A stretch of DNA of 64,000 bases from Leptothoe kymatousa TAU-MAC 1615 (GTDB lineage: Bacteria; Cyanobacteriota; Cyanobacteriia; Phormidesmidales; Phormidesmidaceae): assembly GCF_018739865.1 (NCBI RefSeq), contig NZ_JADOER010000004.1, positions 303,311-367,310 on the forward strand, given 5' to 3'. Positions 39,058 to 49,453 of the stretch are shown piece by piece. The translations under genes and the position numbers were made by a program. The notes under the pieces are model-generated. The model saw only the letters and a program-made list of their open reading frames with translations. It had not been told where the DNA came from and did no database searches. Numbering within the stretch: the first letter of the stretch is position 1; the number at the start of each line of letters is the position of its first letter.

Positions 39058-41949
39058 ATGGCATCGGGTATAGATTACGCTCAAACTTATCAAGCGGCAG
39101 AACGTGCATATATGCAGGGCAGCTATGAAGAGGCTGCCGATATTATTGAGCAATTGGCGGAAAACTACCCGAGCGATCCGAATGTGCTTCTGCTCAAGGG
39201 GCATATCTATTGTTACGGTCTGAGTGCCTATGATGTGGCGCGCACTCAATATAAGTCTGTTTTGGATTTGACCACGGACCCTGAGTTTGTGAACTATGCC
39301 AATAACGGTCTAACCTATGCCGAGCAGATGGATGTAGGGCAGGGCCAGGCCGATGAAAATGGTCTAGATGATATTAGTGCAGACGGTTTGTTTGACTCCA
39401 TCGAACTGTACGGAGACATGGGGGACGATGGAGATGATCTGAGTGCAGGACTGGATTTGTCGTTTGAGGACGCGGAAGGGGCCAGTTTGCAAACTGAGCC
39501 GACGGCGAATCAGTCTAGTAATGATAATGACTTAGAACTTAGTGACCCGAATGTGGAGGTTGGTGATGGCTATGATCTGGCCACTGACTCCATGGCCGAT
39601 CCATTCAGTGCGATCGCTGATTACGACAGCACATCCGGCGATGACGACGAAGTGCTCGGCGATGACGATCCTTTTTCCATGGGAGACTTATCCATGGGTA
39701 CGGATCTGGGCAGTGGTGAGCTCATGGATCCATTTGCCGACAGTAGCTTAGAGAGCATTGTCGAATCCACTGACAAGGACAGTGAAACGACCTTAGATAG
39801 CCTTGTCCAGGATCCGTCCGTCGCTAATCCAGAATTGTCCCAGCGGGATCAAGACGATTTTGATGAAGCCTTTGCCGCAGTCGGTAGCTTAGATGGCGGT
39901 GTCGATGAACTGCCAGATATAAATGAAGACTTTCTGATTGCAGACAGTACGTCGGACTTGGGGGTGCCAGTTACCGGTCCCGTTGAATTTGAGGATACCG
40001 AAGACAAAACTCTCTTTATGATGGAGCCCGATGTCGAGGTTCCCGATGACAGCCTACCCATTTCTGATTTTCAGGAGTTTGGTGAACCTTCCACCCTCTC
40101 AGGGATGGAAGCTGCCACTGACGAGCTGATCGATGGAGAAACCGGTGAGCAAACATTTCCGGTGGCAGATCAAGCCTTTCCAGTGGAGCCCATGGAGGGG
40201 CTAGAAAGTCAGCAAGGAGACATTGACTTTCTAGATGAGTTTGATGAGTTTGATGATTTGGGTAGCTTGCCCGAATTCGATTTGTCTGAAGGCTCCACTG
40301 AATTCCCAGAGTCGCCAGTGGGTGCAGATCCAAGCTTGGCTGACCCATCAGGGCGAGGGGGATCGGGATTTAGCCTAGTAGAAGACGAAGATCAGACCAT
40401 TATTGGTGACGACGATATCTTTAGTATCGAAACAGCCGATCAGTTGCCGTCCTTTACCCAGGGGGATGAATCGGCTCCTGCGGCGGCGGCAGAAGAGGAC
40501 TCTGGCGCCCTTGGGGCCCTAAGTAATGCCTCTTGGGGGACGAAGCGAATTTTAATGGCAGCGGCAGCGGCGTTAGTGTCTGTCATTTCTGTTACGGCCG
40601 TTAACCAGGCCACCCTGGGTCGATTGGCAGACGATATCTCCCCAGAGAACCATAATTTAGTTGCCCGGATGCGACCGGCGGCCATGGGTGGGGCGGCGGC
40701 GGTGTCTAGCTTCCTGGCCGTGCTGGGGTTAGGCTTTCTGATCGATCGTCAGGCCAAGCGTTCCATCGATAACCTGCAACAGCAGTTTGATCTGGTGTCC
40801 CAAGGGGATCTAAATGCCCGGGCAACGGTGTATTCCAGTGATGATCTAGGGCAGCTCGCCACGGGCTTCAACCAGATGGCTCGCGTTATTCTCACCACGA
40901 CCAGTGAGGCCCAGCGCAAGGCGCAGGAGCAAGAGCAGGCCAAGGAAGATTTGCAGCGTCAGGTAATTCGCTTGCTAGATGATGTAGAAGGTGCCGCCCG
41001 TGGTGACCTCACCGTGCAGGCGGAGGTTACGGCCGACGTATTGGGAGCAGTGGCCGACTCCTTCAACTTAACCATTCAAAACCTACGGGAAATTGTGCAA
41101 CAGGTGAGTGCCGCTGCCCTACAGGTTACCAAGAGTTCGTCTGATAATGAGATGTTTGCCCGCAGTTTGTCGGCTGATGCCCTGCGTCAGGCTGAGGAGT
41201 TGGCGGTCACCCTGAATTCTGTCCAAGTGATGACCGAGTCGATTCAGCGGGTGGCCGACAGCGCCCAAGAAGCTGAGGAAGTGGCACGGTCGGCTTCGGC
41301 TACGGCCCTACGGGGTGGCGAAGCCGTAGAGCGGACGGTGGCGGGTATTCTCGAAATTCGAGAAACGGTGGCTGAAACAACTCGCAAGGTGAAGCGTTTG
41401 GCGGAATCTTCCCAGGAGATTTCCAAGATTGTGGCGTTGATTTCCCAGATTGCCTCTCGGACCAACTTGCTGGCCCTAAACGCGAGTATCGAGGCGGCCC
41501 GTGCCGGAGAGGCCGGGCGAGGATTTGCGATTGTGGCCGATGAAGTCCGGCAGCTAGCGGATCGTGCGGCTAAAGCATCTAAGGAAATCGAGCAAATCGT
41601 CTTGCAAATTCAGGGTGAGACAAGCAGTGTAATGACGGCCATGGAGGAAGGCACTCAGCAGGTAATCGAAGGTACGCGCTTGGCTGAACAAGCTAAACGG
41701 TCCCTAGAGGACATCATTCAGGTATCCAATCGGATTGATGTGTTGGTGCGTTCTATTACGGCTGATACGGTTGAACAAACTGAAACATCCCGAGCCGTGG
41801 CCCAGGTAATGCAATCCGTTGAACTATCCGCGCAAGAAACCTCCCAAGAATCTCAGCGAGTGTCGACGTCACTGCAGAATCTAGTGGGTGTAGCACGAGA
41901 TTTACTCACATCAGTTGAGCGGTTTAAGGTAGAAGGAGAGAAAAAATAG
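39058..41949 (+). CDS. hmpD: methyl-accepting chemotaxis protein PilJ/HmpD
   Basis: The 963-residue transducer starts with TPR-like helices (about 5-90, [23 protein letters not shown]), then a very acidic linker (about 95-490). Two membrane helices (about 497-517 and 545-563) enclose only about 28 residues. A HAMP domain (about 563-615) and the cytoplasmic signalling hairpin follow, with [30 protein letters not shown] near 800-830. There is no GAF domain, which distinguishes it from phototaxis transducers such as PixJ. With almost no periplasmic part, it probably senses from the cytoplasm or the membrane. Confidence 0.92.
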   Translation: MASGIDYAQTYQAAERAYMQGSYEEAADIIEQLAENYPSDPNVLLLKGHIYCYGLSAYDVARTQYKSVLDLTTDPEFVNYANNGLTYAEQMDVGQGQADENGLDDISADGLFDSIELYGDMGDDGDDLSAGLDLSFEDAEGASLQTEPTANQSSNDNDLELSDPNVEVGDGYDLATDSMADPFSAIADYDSTSGDDDEVLGDDDPFSMGDLSMGTDLGSGELMDPFADSSLESIVESTDKDSETTLDSLVQDPSVANPELSQRDQDDFDEAFAAVGSLDGGVDELPDINEDFLIADSTSDLGVPVTGPVEFEDTEDKTLFMMEPDVEVPDDSLPISDFQEFGEPSTLSGMEAATDELIDGETGEQTFPVADQAFPVEPMEGLESQQGDIDFLDEFDEFDDLGSLPEFDLSEGSTEFPESPVGADPSLADPSGRGGSGFSLVEDEDQTIIGDDDIFSIETADQLPSFTQGDESAPAAAAEEDSGALGALSNASWGTKRILMAAAAALVSVISVTAVNQATLGRLADDISPENHNLVARMRPAAMGGAAAVSSFLAVLGLGFLIDRQAKRSIDNLQQQFDLVSQGDLNARATVYSSDDLGQLATGFNQMARVILTTTSEAQRKAQEQEQAKEDLQRQVIRLLDDVEGAARGDLTVQAEVTADVLGAVADSFNLTIQNLREIVQQVSAAALQVTKSSSDNEMFARSLSADALRQAEELAVTLNSVQVMTESIQRVADSAQEAEEVARSASATALRGGEAVERTVAGILEIRETVAETTRKVKRLAESSQEISKIVALISQIASRTNLLALNASIEAARAGEAGRGFAIVADEVRQLADRAAKASKEIEQIVLQIQGETSSVMTAMEEGTQQVIEGTRLAEQAKRSLEDIIQVSNRIDVLVRSITADTVEQTETSRAVAQVMQSVELSAQETSQESQRVSTSLQNLVGVARDLLTSVERFKVEGEKK

Positions 41950-42114
41950 TGTGATTCAATCCCTTATACGTTGATTGTCAGGAGATGGAGTGCAGATTGG
42001 AGCAGATAGATTGGGTAAAGCTACCTAAACAAGTACGTCAAAAAATGACGGCTATCGCTATCTCGAGTGGAAGGACTAGCCTAATTTTCGATTTTATCTA
42101 GGGAGATAAGGGTG

Positions 42115-45100
42115 ATGGTGCCTGAACAACAACAGCAGCGTATATTGGGCTACTTCATTGAAGAAGCAAAGGATCATCTCAATACGATTGAGCAGGGTCT
42201 GTTAAACCTTCAGGCAACCATTGGCAACCCGGAGATGGCCAATGAGGTGTTTCGTGCAGCTCATTCCGTCAAAGGTGGAGCGGCGATGCTGGGCATCGAG
42301 AGTATGCAGCGTACGTCCCATCGTTTAGAAGATTATTTTAAGTTATTAAAGGAAGCGCCGGTTCAAGTTGATCGGCCCCTAGAATCCATGTTTTTGCGGG
42401 TGTTTGACGCCCTGCAAGAGCTACTAGAACAGCTGCAGGGGCCGTTTGGCCTGACTGATGAAAAAGAGCAAAGCATCATGACTGGTGTAGAGCCAGTTTT
42501 TCAGCAGCTGCAGGAGCATTTAGATCAGCTAGTATCCAGTGCGGAGGCAGCGCCCGTCCCCTCGACGGTTGCTCCACCTACGGCCACTACAGCGCCCGCC
42601 ACTCATCCAGTGGAAGAAAGTGCTCTGAAGCTGGTGTTTAGTAGTGATGTGTCGGTCTCTCTGCGAGAAATGCTGGGCCGCTTTAAGCAGGCGGATACGG
42701 ATGAAAGTAGAGCGGCGCTGGAGGAATGTTGCCGGGTTCTAGAACGCTTTGGGGAGCAGTTTAATTTGCCCACCTGGTTGAGTTTGATTCAGCATTCTCG
42801 CTGGGCTGTATGCGATCTCAATAATGACTACCGCACCCTGGCGCCAGTGTTGATCAAAGAAGTCAAAAAAGCTCAAGACCTAGTATTGGCCGGGCGAGAA
42901 CCAGAAATTATAATTTCTGATACCCTACAAACCCTTGCCGCCCAGGGCAGTGCAAGTGAACCCGCCGATGATTTCGACGCCCTATTTGGAGAAAGCGACT
43001 TTGTCGATGGTGACTTGGCATCTGCCGACACAACCCTAGAACTCGACGACTTGTCTGTTCTAGAAGACGCTAGTTTGGCGTCTAACGAAGTAGCTCAGCC
43101 CGTCACTGGCGAAGCCGTTTCCCTAGACGATCTACTCAATGAAGCCGCTGTATCTCCCTCTGGCCCAGATGTAGGGGCCGCTGAGCTAACCAGTCTTGCC
43201 GATCTCTTTGAGACTAATAGCGAAAATGATTTAGAGGGTGGTTGGCAAGAGGAAGACGTGCCGATTCGCAGTGAGGGTGATCCACTGCAATCATTGGGGA
43301 TGGATGCCAGTCCCGACTTTGAGGATCTGCTCAATGATAATTCTGCAGAGCAAAATATTGACGCCAATGACTTTGCTTCCGGAGACGAACTAGCTGACTT
43401 GTTTGGGGACAACGATATCCCTGATAGCTCAGAGGATTTGAGTAGCGAATTCGATAGCCTCACCAGCCAATCAGAATCCACACCATCCAATGGTGATGAT
43501 CAGCTTTCAGACAGCCTGACCTCCATCGATGATCTGTTCGATCAGGCTCCTAATACTGACGAGGTAGAAAGCGTTGAAGATGTAGGGGCTGATCTGTTCG
43601 CCTCCGAGGTTTCCGACCTTGATGGGTTAGGCGGTGGTGCAGTCACTGTAGATGACCTGTTCGCGGCCGATGTTTCAGCTTCAGAGGAGGCCTCCTCTGA
43701 AGCTTTAGAAGGTGTTGAAGATGTAGGCGCTGACCTATTTGCTTCAGAGGTTTCCGACCTTGATGGGTTGGGCGGTGGTGCAGATGCAGTGGATGATCTG
43801 TTCGCTGCTGAGGTTTCAGCCTCAGAGGAGGCCTCAGGGGAGGCCTTAGAAAGTGTTGAAGATGTAGGGGCTGACCTATTCGCTTCCGAGGTGTCCGACC
43901 TTGATGGGTTGGGCGGTGGTGCAGATGCAATGGATGATCTGTTCGCTGCTGATGTTTCAGCCTCAGAGGAGTCCTCAGAGGAGGCCTTAGAAAGTATTGA
44001 AGATGTAGGCGCTGACCTGTTCGCTTCCGAGGTGTCCGACCTTGATGGATTGGGCGGTGCTGATGCAGTGGATGATCTATTCGCTCCTGAGGTTTCAGGT
44101 GCCGAAGAGGCTTCCTCGGAGGCTTTAGAAAGTGTTGAAGATGTAGGCGCTGACCTATTCGCTTCCGAGGTTTCCGACCTCGGTGATTTGGGCGGTGCTG
44201 AAAGCGCTGGCACCGTAGATGATCTGTTCAATACTCTCGATGGGGCTGAGCTCGAAGCAGCAGATGTAGAAGATAGTGCGCTGTTCGATGATATTGACGC
44301 CCCTAGTGAAGACGAGGGTAGTCTCTTCGACGATATTGCAGTGTCCCCCTCACCTCAGTCAGATATTGTTTTCGATTCTCCTGCGGAGCCCGACTCTTCT
44401 GATGAGTCTAATCTGCTGGATGGGTTAGAACTCCTCGATAGTCCACCCTCTGATGATGGGAGTTTGGAGGACGGAACGAGTGTGCTGGATGACCTGAATG
44501 TAGACGACTTGGGAGACGGTCTGGCGCCTGCTTCAGAAGCAGCATCCAGCGGTGAGGTTGATGACCTGTTTGGCGATGATGTGGCCCAGCCAGAGGCTAC
44601 GTCATCATCCGACGATTTTTTCAATACCAATGACGCTGGGCCACTTTACTTAGATCCACCTGCGGCCACTTCCCCAGCGTCGACCCAGTCCGACTTTGAT
44701 GATTTCTTTCAGGTGGACGATGCTCCAGCCACACCAGCCTCTACGGCAGATTCCTTAGGCGACGACGATCTATGGACCATAGATAACCCGGCAGAAGCCG
44801 CTTCTCCGGCGGCGGTTCCAGTGGACGATAGCTTGTCAGATGATGTTTGGGCCGAGCCTGATGATGAGGTAGCAAATCTAGATCTATCAGACACCGAAGC
44901 CCCGTCCCTAGCTATTACAGAGGAAGCGTCAGAAGATAATTTAGAGCTCGATGATCTTTGGGCGTCCACTGAGGATGTGGACGAGGCGGCGGCTCAAGAG
45001 TCTGACCCTGTGGCTGACTTGTCCGTGGATGATGCTAGCGTCGGCATCGCTTTAGATGATTTATTTGACGATGCTGGTGGTATGGGGGATGTGTCCCCTG

Positions 45101-47670
45101 GGCAAATGCTGTCTGAGCCTGTGGAAACAGCTATGGACACACCAGCAGATGAAGCCGCTGAAGGAGAATTGGGCGATCTGTTGGGCGATGTAGCCCTGAC
45201 CGAGGAGGCCAGTACCGAAGATTTTGACCTTGCCTTTGACGACTCCAGCTCTGAAATAGCTAACGGTTCCGATGCAGATCTTTTAACGACGCCACCGTCT
45301 GATGAGCTTGACTTCGATCTCCTAGATTTAGAAGATGGCGGCATCGTCACTGCTTTTGTGAATGAGGAAGAATCCCCCGCAGAAGAGGGCCCCTCTGACG
45401 AGAGACCCTCTGACAGGGTGATGGGTGCGGAGCTAGATTTGCTGGCTGACCTACCAGCTGTGGCCGAACTGCCTGATTTGGGGCCAGATATTGCGGCCGA
45501 TGCGGCGGCGGGTGAAGTCGCTGCGGATGCCGATGAATTTGGTGATCTTGAAGCGCTTTTGGATAGCCCGGTCGATTTGCCGACGGAGGCTGCACCGGCC
45601 AGTGCAGAGGATGAGTTTGGTGATTTGGAAGCTCTGCTCCAGGATGCGGATCAGACGTTGACGACGACGGCCGCCGCCAGCAGCGCCACGGCCTATCGCC
45701 CCAATCGGCTACCCACCGGGCGGCGCGTTGTCACTGACCAAACAATGCGTGTTTCGGTTGGGCATTTAGATAACCTGAGCAATCTGGTAGGGGAATTGGT
45801 GGTAAACCGCAATACCCTAGAGCAAGATCAAGAACGGCTGCGGCAATTTTTGGAGAACCTACTGTTCCAGGTGCAGCAGCTGAATGACGTGGGTCAGCGG
45901 ATGCGCGATTTGTATGAGCGGTCCCTGCTAGAGAGTTCATTGATTTCGAGTCGCCAGTCCTATCACATGGCAAATGCTGGAGTCCCAGTGGAAAGTGCTG
46001 AGGACCATGCCACTGGAGAATCGTTTGATGCCTTAGAAATGGACCGGTTTACCGGTTTCCACACCCTTTCCCAGGAAATGATCGAGCTGATTGTGCGGGT
46101 GCGTGAGTCGGCCTCTGATATTGCCTATACGGTAGAGTCTTCTGACCAGGTAACGCGCCAGTTTAGGCAGGTTACGAACCAGTTGCAGGAAGGGCTGAAT
46201 AAGGCCCGCATGGTGCCGTTTGCCCAAACAGCGGCTCGATTACCTCGGGCGGTGCGAGACATTTCCCTGAAGTGCGGTAAGGAAGCTCGGCTGGTGGTGG
46301 AAGGGCGAGACATTTTGATTGACAAAATGATCCTTGAGCAGCTCTATGACCCCATGACCCATTTGGTGAACAATGCCATTACCCACGGTATTGAAACTCC
46401 CCAAAGCCGCCAGGATTCTGGAAAATCCCCGGAGGGGCTGATTACGGTGCGCGCATTTTACCAGGGTAACCAAACCGTGATTTCTGTGGGGGATGACGGT
46501 GCGGGGATCGATCCTGAAATTGTGAAGCAAAAGGCTTTGCAAAAAGGGTTAATTTCTAAGTCAGATATTCCGTCCATGACGGTGCTAGATGTCTACGATC
46601 TTTTGTTCCATCCGGGATTTAGTACGCGCGATCAAGCGGATGATTTTGCGGGCCGAGGCTTTGGTATGGATGTGGTGCGTACTTCTTTGGCTGATATTCG
46701 CGGCAACATCACCATTGACTCTGAACCAGGTCGGGGCACTACGTTTACGATTCGCTTACCGTTAACGCTGAGTATTTCTAAGGCCCTTAGCTGTGTTAGC
46801 AACCAGGCCCGCATTGCCTTTCCCATGGATGGTGTGGAGGATATGTTCGATGTATCCCGTGATCGCATCCAGAAAAACGACCAAAATGAAGACTGCATCC
46901 TCTGGCGTGATACGCTGCTGCCCTTCCAAAATCTATCCGACTTACTATCCTTTAATCGCACCCTCGGTAGGGGCCGTGTCTATGGGGGTAACCAGGACGA
47001 AAATATTGTGTCCATCGTAGTGCTGCGCAGCACCAATAGCTTTATCGCCCTGCAAGTGGATCAGGTGATGGGTGAGCAAGAAATCGTGATCAAACAGTTG
47101 GAAGGTCCGATTCCCAAACCTACCGGCATTGCGGGGGCGACCGTGCTCGGTGATGGTCGCGTCATGCCCATTGCCGATGTCCTAGAGCTTATTGACTTGG
47201 CCATGGGACGGGTGCGTCGTGAACCCAATGCGGCTGTGTGGGCACAAAACGACGAGACCCCTCCCCAGGAGGCCGCTTCGGTGAAATCTGAACCCACCGT
47301 TCTGATTGTGGACGACTCCATCACGGTGCGAGAACTCCTATCCATGAGCTTTAACAAGGTGGGCTACCGGGTGGAACAGGCCCGTGATGGCCAAGAGGCT
47401 TGGGAAAAACTACGCTCTGGCCTACCCTGTGACCTGGTGTTCTGTGACATTGAAATGCCGCGCATGGACGGTTTGGAGCTGCTGTCTCGGTTACAAAAGG
47501 ATGGCGGTCTTAAGGAAATTCCCATCGCCATGCTCACCTCGCGAGGTGCCGATCGTCACCGGCAAATGGCGGTGGATCTGGGGGCCAGTGGCTACTTCAC
47601 AAAGCCCTATTTAGAAGAAGCTTTATTGGATGCCGCCAACAAGATGCTCCATGGGGAGAGATTAGTCTAG
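42115..47670 (+). CDS. hmpE: hybrid CheA-like kinase PilL/HmpE
   Basis: The 1851-residue kinase has one N-terminal Hpt domain (His50 in FRAAHSVKGGAAML). An acidic linker of about 900 residues (about 285-1195) follows, including five 46-47-residue repeats. Then come the dimerisation helices (TMRVSVGHLDNLSNLVGELV), the ATPase with N box HLVNNAITHGIE and G boxes VGDDGAGID and GRGFGMDVV, a CheW-like regulatory domain, and a receiver (about 1723-1850; VLIVDDSITVREL, Asp in VFCDIEMPRMDG). It phosphorylates the HmpA/HmpB receivers. ATG at 42115 with GGGAG upstream was preferred over the adjacent GTG. The usual length in this family is well below this; the linker explains the excess. Confidence 0.94.
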   Translation: MVPEQQQQRILGYFIEEAKDHLNTIEQGLLNLQATIGNPEMANEVFRAAHSVKGGAAMLGIESMQRTSHRLEDYFKLLKEAPVQVDRPLESMFLRVFDALQELLEQLQGPFGLTDEKEQSIMTGVEPVFQQLQEHLDQLVSSAEAAPVPSTVAPPTATTAPATHPVEESALKLVFSSDVSVSLREMLGRFKQADTDESRAALEECCRVLERFGEQFNLPTWLSLIQHSRWAVCDLNNDYRTLAPVLIKEVKKAQDLVLAGREPEIIISDTLQTLAAQGSASEPADDFDALFGESDFVDGDLASADTTLELDDLSVLEDASLASNEVAQPVTGEAVSLDDLLNEAAVSPSGPDVGAAELTSLADLFETNSENDLEGGWQEEDVPIRSEGDPLQSLGMDASPDFEDLLNDNSAEQNIDANDFASGDELADLFGDNDIPDSSEDLSSEFDSLTSQSESTPSNGDDQLSDSLTSIDDLFDQAPNTDEVESVEDVGADLFASEVSDLDGLGGGAVTVDDLFAADVSASEEASSEALEGVEDVGADLFASEVSDLDGLGGGADAVDDLFAAEVSASEEASGEALESVEDVGADLFASEVSDLDGLGGGADAMDDLFAADVSASEESSEEALESIEDVGADLFASEVSDLDGLGGADAVDDLFAPEVSGAEEASSEALESVEDVGADLFASEVSDLGDLGGAESAGTVDDLFNTLDGAELEAADVEDSALFDDIDAPSEDEGSLFDDIAVSPSPQSDIVFDSPAEPDSSDESNLLDGLELLDSPPSDDGSLEDGTSVLDDLNVDDLGDGLAPASEAASSGEVDDLFGDDVAQPEATSSSDDFFNTNDAGPLYLDPPAATSPASTQSDFDDFFQVDDAPATPASTADSLGDDDLWTIDNPAEAASPAAVPVDDSLSDDVWAEPDDEVANLDLSDTEAPSLAITEEASEDNLELDDLWASTEDVDEAAAQESDPVADLSVDDASVGIALDDLFDDAGGMGDVSPGQMLSEPVETAMDTPADEAAEGELGDLLGDVALTEEASTEDFDLAFDDSSSEIANGSDADLLTTPPSDELDFDLLDLEDGGIVTAFVNEEESPAEEGPSDERPSDRVMGAELDLLADLPAVAELPDLGPDIAADAAAGEVAADADEFGDLEALLDSPVDLPTEAAPASAEDEFGDLEALLQDADQTLTTTAAASSATAYRPNRLPTGRRVVTDQTMRVSVGHLDNLSNLVGELVVNRNTLEQDQERLRQFLENLLFQVQQLNDVGQRMRDLYERSLLESSLISSRQSYHMANAGVPVESAEDHATGESFDALEMDRFTGFHTLSQEMIELIVRVRESASDIAYTVESSDQVTRQFRQVTNQLQEGLNKARMVPFAQTAARLPRAVRDISLKCGKEARLVVEGRDILIDKMILEQLYDPMTHLVNNAITHGIETPQSRQDSGKSPEGLITVRAFYQGNQTVISVGDDGAGIDPEIVKQKALQKGLISKSDIPSMTVLDVYDLLFHPGFSTRDQADDFAGRGFGMDVVRTSLADIRGNITIDSEPGRGTTFTIRLPLTLSISKALSCVSNQARIAFPMDGVEDMFDVSRDRIQKNDQNEDCILWRDTLLPFQNLSDLLSFNRTLGRGRVYGGNQDENIVSIVVLRSTNSFIALQVDQVMGEQEIVIKQLEGPIPKPTGIAGATVLGDGRVMPIADVLELIDLAMGRVRREPNAAVWAQNDETPPQEAASVKSEPTVLIVDDSITVRELLSMSFNKVGYRVEQARDGQEAWEKLRSGLPCDLVFCDIEMPRMDGLELLSRLQKDGGLKEIPIAMLTSRGADRHRQMAVDLGASGYFTKPYLEEALLDAANKMLHGERLV
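43573..44240 (+). repeat. five 141-bp repeats in hmpE
   Basis: Units start at 43573, 43714, 43855, 43996 and 44134 (steps of 141, 141, 141 and 138) and each encodes about 47 residues beginning VEDVGADLFASEVSDL with a central DDLF. The last unit diverges after its first half. Units are very similar at the DNA level, pointing to recent duplication. Confidence 0.95.
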
Positions 47671-47705
47671 GATCAAACTAGAACTAACATTATTGGCAAC
47701 GAGCA

Positions 47706-49187
47706 ATGACTGGGGCAGCATTACAAGATACAGCCGCTGAACAACGAGACTGGCAGCCAATTGTTCAGGAATTTGTCGAGGCGCTCAGTGATGATCAGGT
47801 CATTCGCCGCAAAGAGGAGCTACTGGTCTATGAATGTGATGGTCTGACCAGCTATCGCCAGCGCCCCGCCATTGTGGTGTTACCCAAAACCACAGAGGAG
47901 GTTGCCGCTGCGGTTAAAATCTGCGATCGCAACCGCCTTCCCTTTGTTACCCGAGGGGCCGGCACCGGGCTATCTGGCGGAGCCTTACCCCTAGAAAACA
48001 GTGTGCTAATTGTTACCGCCTGCATGCGCCAAATTTTGGACATCGATTACGATAACCAGCGCATCGTTGTCCAGCCCGGCGTCATCAATAATTGGGTGAC
48101 CCAGGCCGTTAGCGGCGCTGGGTTTTACTATGCCCCCGACCCGTCTAGCCAGTCCGTCTGTTCCATCGGTGGCAACATTGCCGAAAATTCCGGCGGTGTC
48201 CATTGCCTTAAGTACGGTGTCACCACCAATCACGTCCTGGGGCTTAAGCTGGTATTGCCCAATGGCGATGTCGTGGACGTGGGCGATATGCCAGAACCCC
48301 CCGGATATGACCTCACGGGTATTTTTGTCGGCTCAGAAGGCACCCTGGGCATTGCCACCGAGATCACCCTGCGCATTCTCAAATCCCCCGAAAGCGTACA
48401 AACGCTGCTGGCGGACTTTAACAGCGTTGAAGCCGCCGCAAAAAGCGTGTCCGACATCATTAGTGCCGGCATCATTCCAGCCGGGATGGAAATGATGGAC
48501 AACTTTAGCATCAACGCCGTGGAGGAAGTGGTGGCCCTAGACTGCTATCCCCGAGATGCCACGGCCATTTTGCTGGTGGAAGTGGACGGCTCCCCAGCCG
48601 ATGTGGCCGCCAGTGCCCAAAAAGTTAGCGAAATTGTAACGGCGAATGGGGCCAGGTCGGTTGCGATCGCCACCACCCCCGAAGACCGCCTACGCCTTTG
48701 GAAAGGCCGCAAAGCCGCCTTTGCCGCCATGGGTAAACTCAGCCCCGACTACTACGTGCAAGATGGCGTCATTCCCAGGGCCCAATTGCCCCATGTGCTC
48801 AACGAAATCGAAACATTGAGCAAAAAATATGGATACGACGTCGCCAACGTTTTCCACGCTGGCGATGGCAATTTGCATCCCCTAATTCTCTATAACAATG
48901 CCGAGCCCGGCCAGCTAGAAACCGTCGAAACCCTAGGGGGCGAAATCCTTAAGCTTTGCGTCACCGCCGGTGGCAGCATTTCCGGTGAACATGGCATCGG
49001 CGCAGACAAACGCTGCTATATGCCCCAAATGTATACCGCCGCAGATCTAGAAACCATGACATGGGTGCGTCAGGCCATCAACACCCAAGGTCTAGCCAAC
49101 CCCACCAAACTATTTCCCACCCCCAAAACCTGTGGAGAAGGGGCAATGACTACAGCCGCTCAATTTAGCTCTGTAGAACGCTTTTAG
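47706..49187 (+). CDS. glcD: glycolate oxidase subunit GlcD (FAD-linked)
   Basis: The 493-residue FAD-linked dehydrogenase of the GlcD/D-lactate type has an FAD_binding_4 domain (about 50-230; TRGAGTGLSGGALP, CSIGGNIAENSGGVHCLKYG) and a C-terminal oxidase domain with HAGDGNLHP and ISGEHGIGADK. It probably oxidises glycolate (photorespiration) or D-lactate; the two cannot be told apart here. It starts 35 bases after hmpE with no terminator seen, so some read-through is possible, but the functions appear unrelated. Confidence 0.92.
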   Translation: MTGAALQDTAAEQRDWQPIVQEFVEALSDDQVIRRKEELLVYECDGLTSYRQRPAIVVLPKTTEEVAAAVKICDRNRLPFVTRGAGTGLSGGALPLENSVLIVTACMRQILDIDYDNQRIVVQPGVINNWVTQAVSGAGFYYAPDPSSQSVCSIGGNIAENSGGVHCLKYGVTTNHVLGLKLVLPNGDVVDVGDMPEPPGYDLTGIFVGSEGTLGIATEITLRILKSPESVQTLLADFNSVEAAAKSVSDIISAGIIPAGMEMMDNFSINAVEEVVALDCYPRDATAILLVEVDGSPADVAASAQKVSEIVTANGARSVAIATTPEDRLRLWKGRKAAFAAMGKLSPDYYVQDGVIPRAQLPHVLNEIETLSKKYGYDVANVFHAGDGNLHPLILYNNAEPGQLETVETLGGEILKLCVTAGGSISGEHGIGADKRCYMPQMYTAADLETMTWVRQAINTQGLANPTKLFPTPKTCGEGAMTTAAQFSSVERF

Positions 49188-49306
49188 CCCTTGCCTAAAG
49201 AAAAATCCAGGGTTTACCCCTAGCTATACCAGTATTACTACGTAGAAAGTACTAGCCCTATTTGTGCAAGTTCTGTACATTGGCTGATAGCTCACCTAGA
49301 TCATAG

Positions 49307-49404
49307 GGGTAGGTTAAAACCATAGCGCTAATCAAGCAAAACCAAGGCTTTTCAGGTTTTCAACCTCAGTGATAAGAGATCTGATTTCCATGGGTAGGTT
49401 AAAA
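49307..49404. repeat. 13-bp direct repeat upstream of the pilin gene
   Basis: GGGTAGGTTAAAA occurs at 49307-49319 and at 49392-49404, 85 bases apart, inside the 266-base region before the pilin ATG. It could mark regulator sites. The pilin ribosome binding site AAGGAG is at about 49435-49440. Confidence 0.6.
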
Positions 49405-49453
49405 GCTAGGAGCTAGACGCTACATCCCAAACCTCAAGGAGACACATTACATA

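Noticed and set aside
43542..44231. 229-codon minus-strand frame opposite the hmpE repeats
   Set aside because: A Ser-rich shadow of a GC-rich, stop-poor repeat in a clear plus-strand kinase gene.
36442..47670. Phototaxis (Pix) locus
   Set aside because: The transducer has no GAF/bilin-binding domain, and HmpF lies next to the operon, so the pilus/Hmp assignment fits better.
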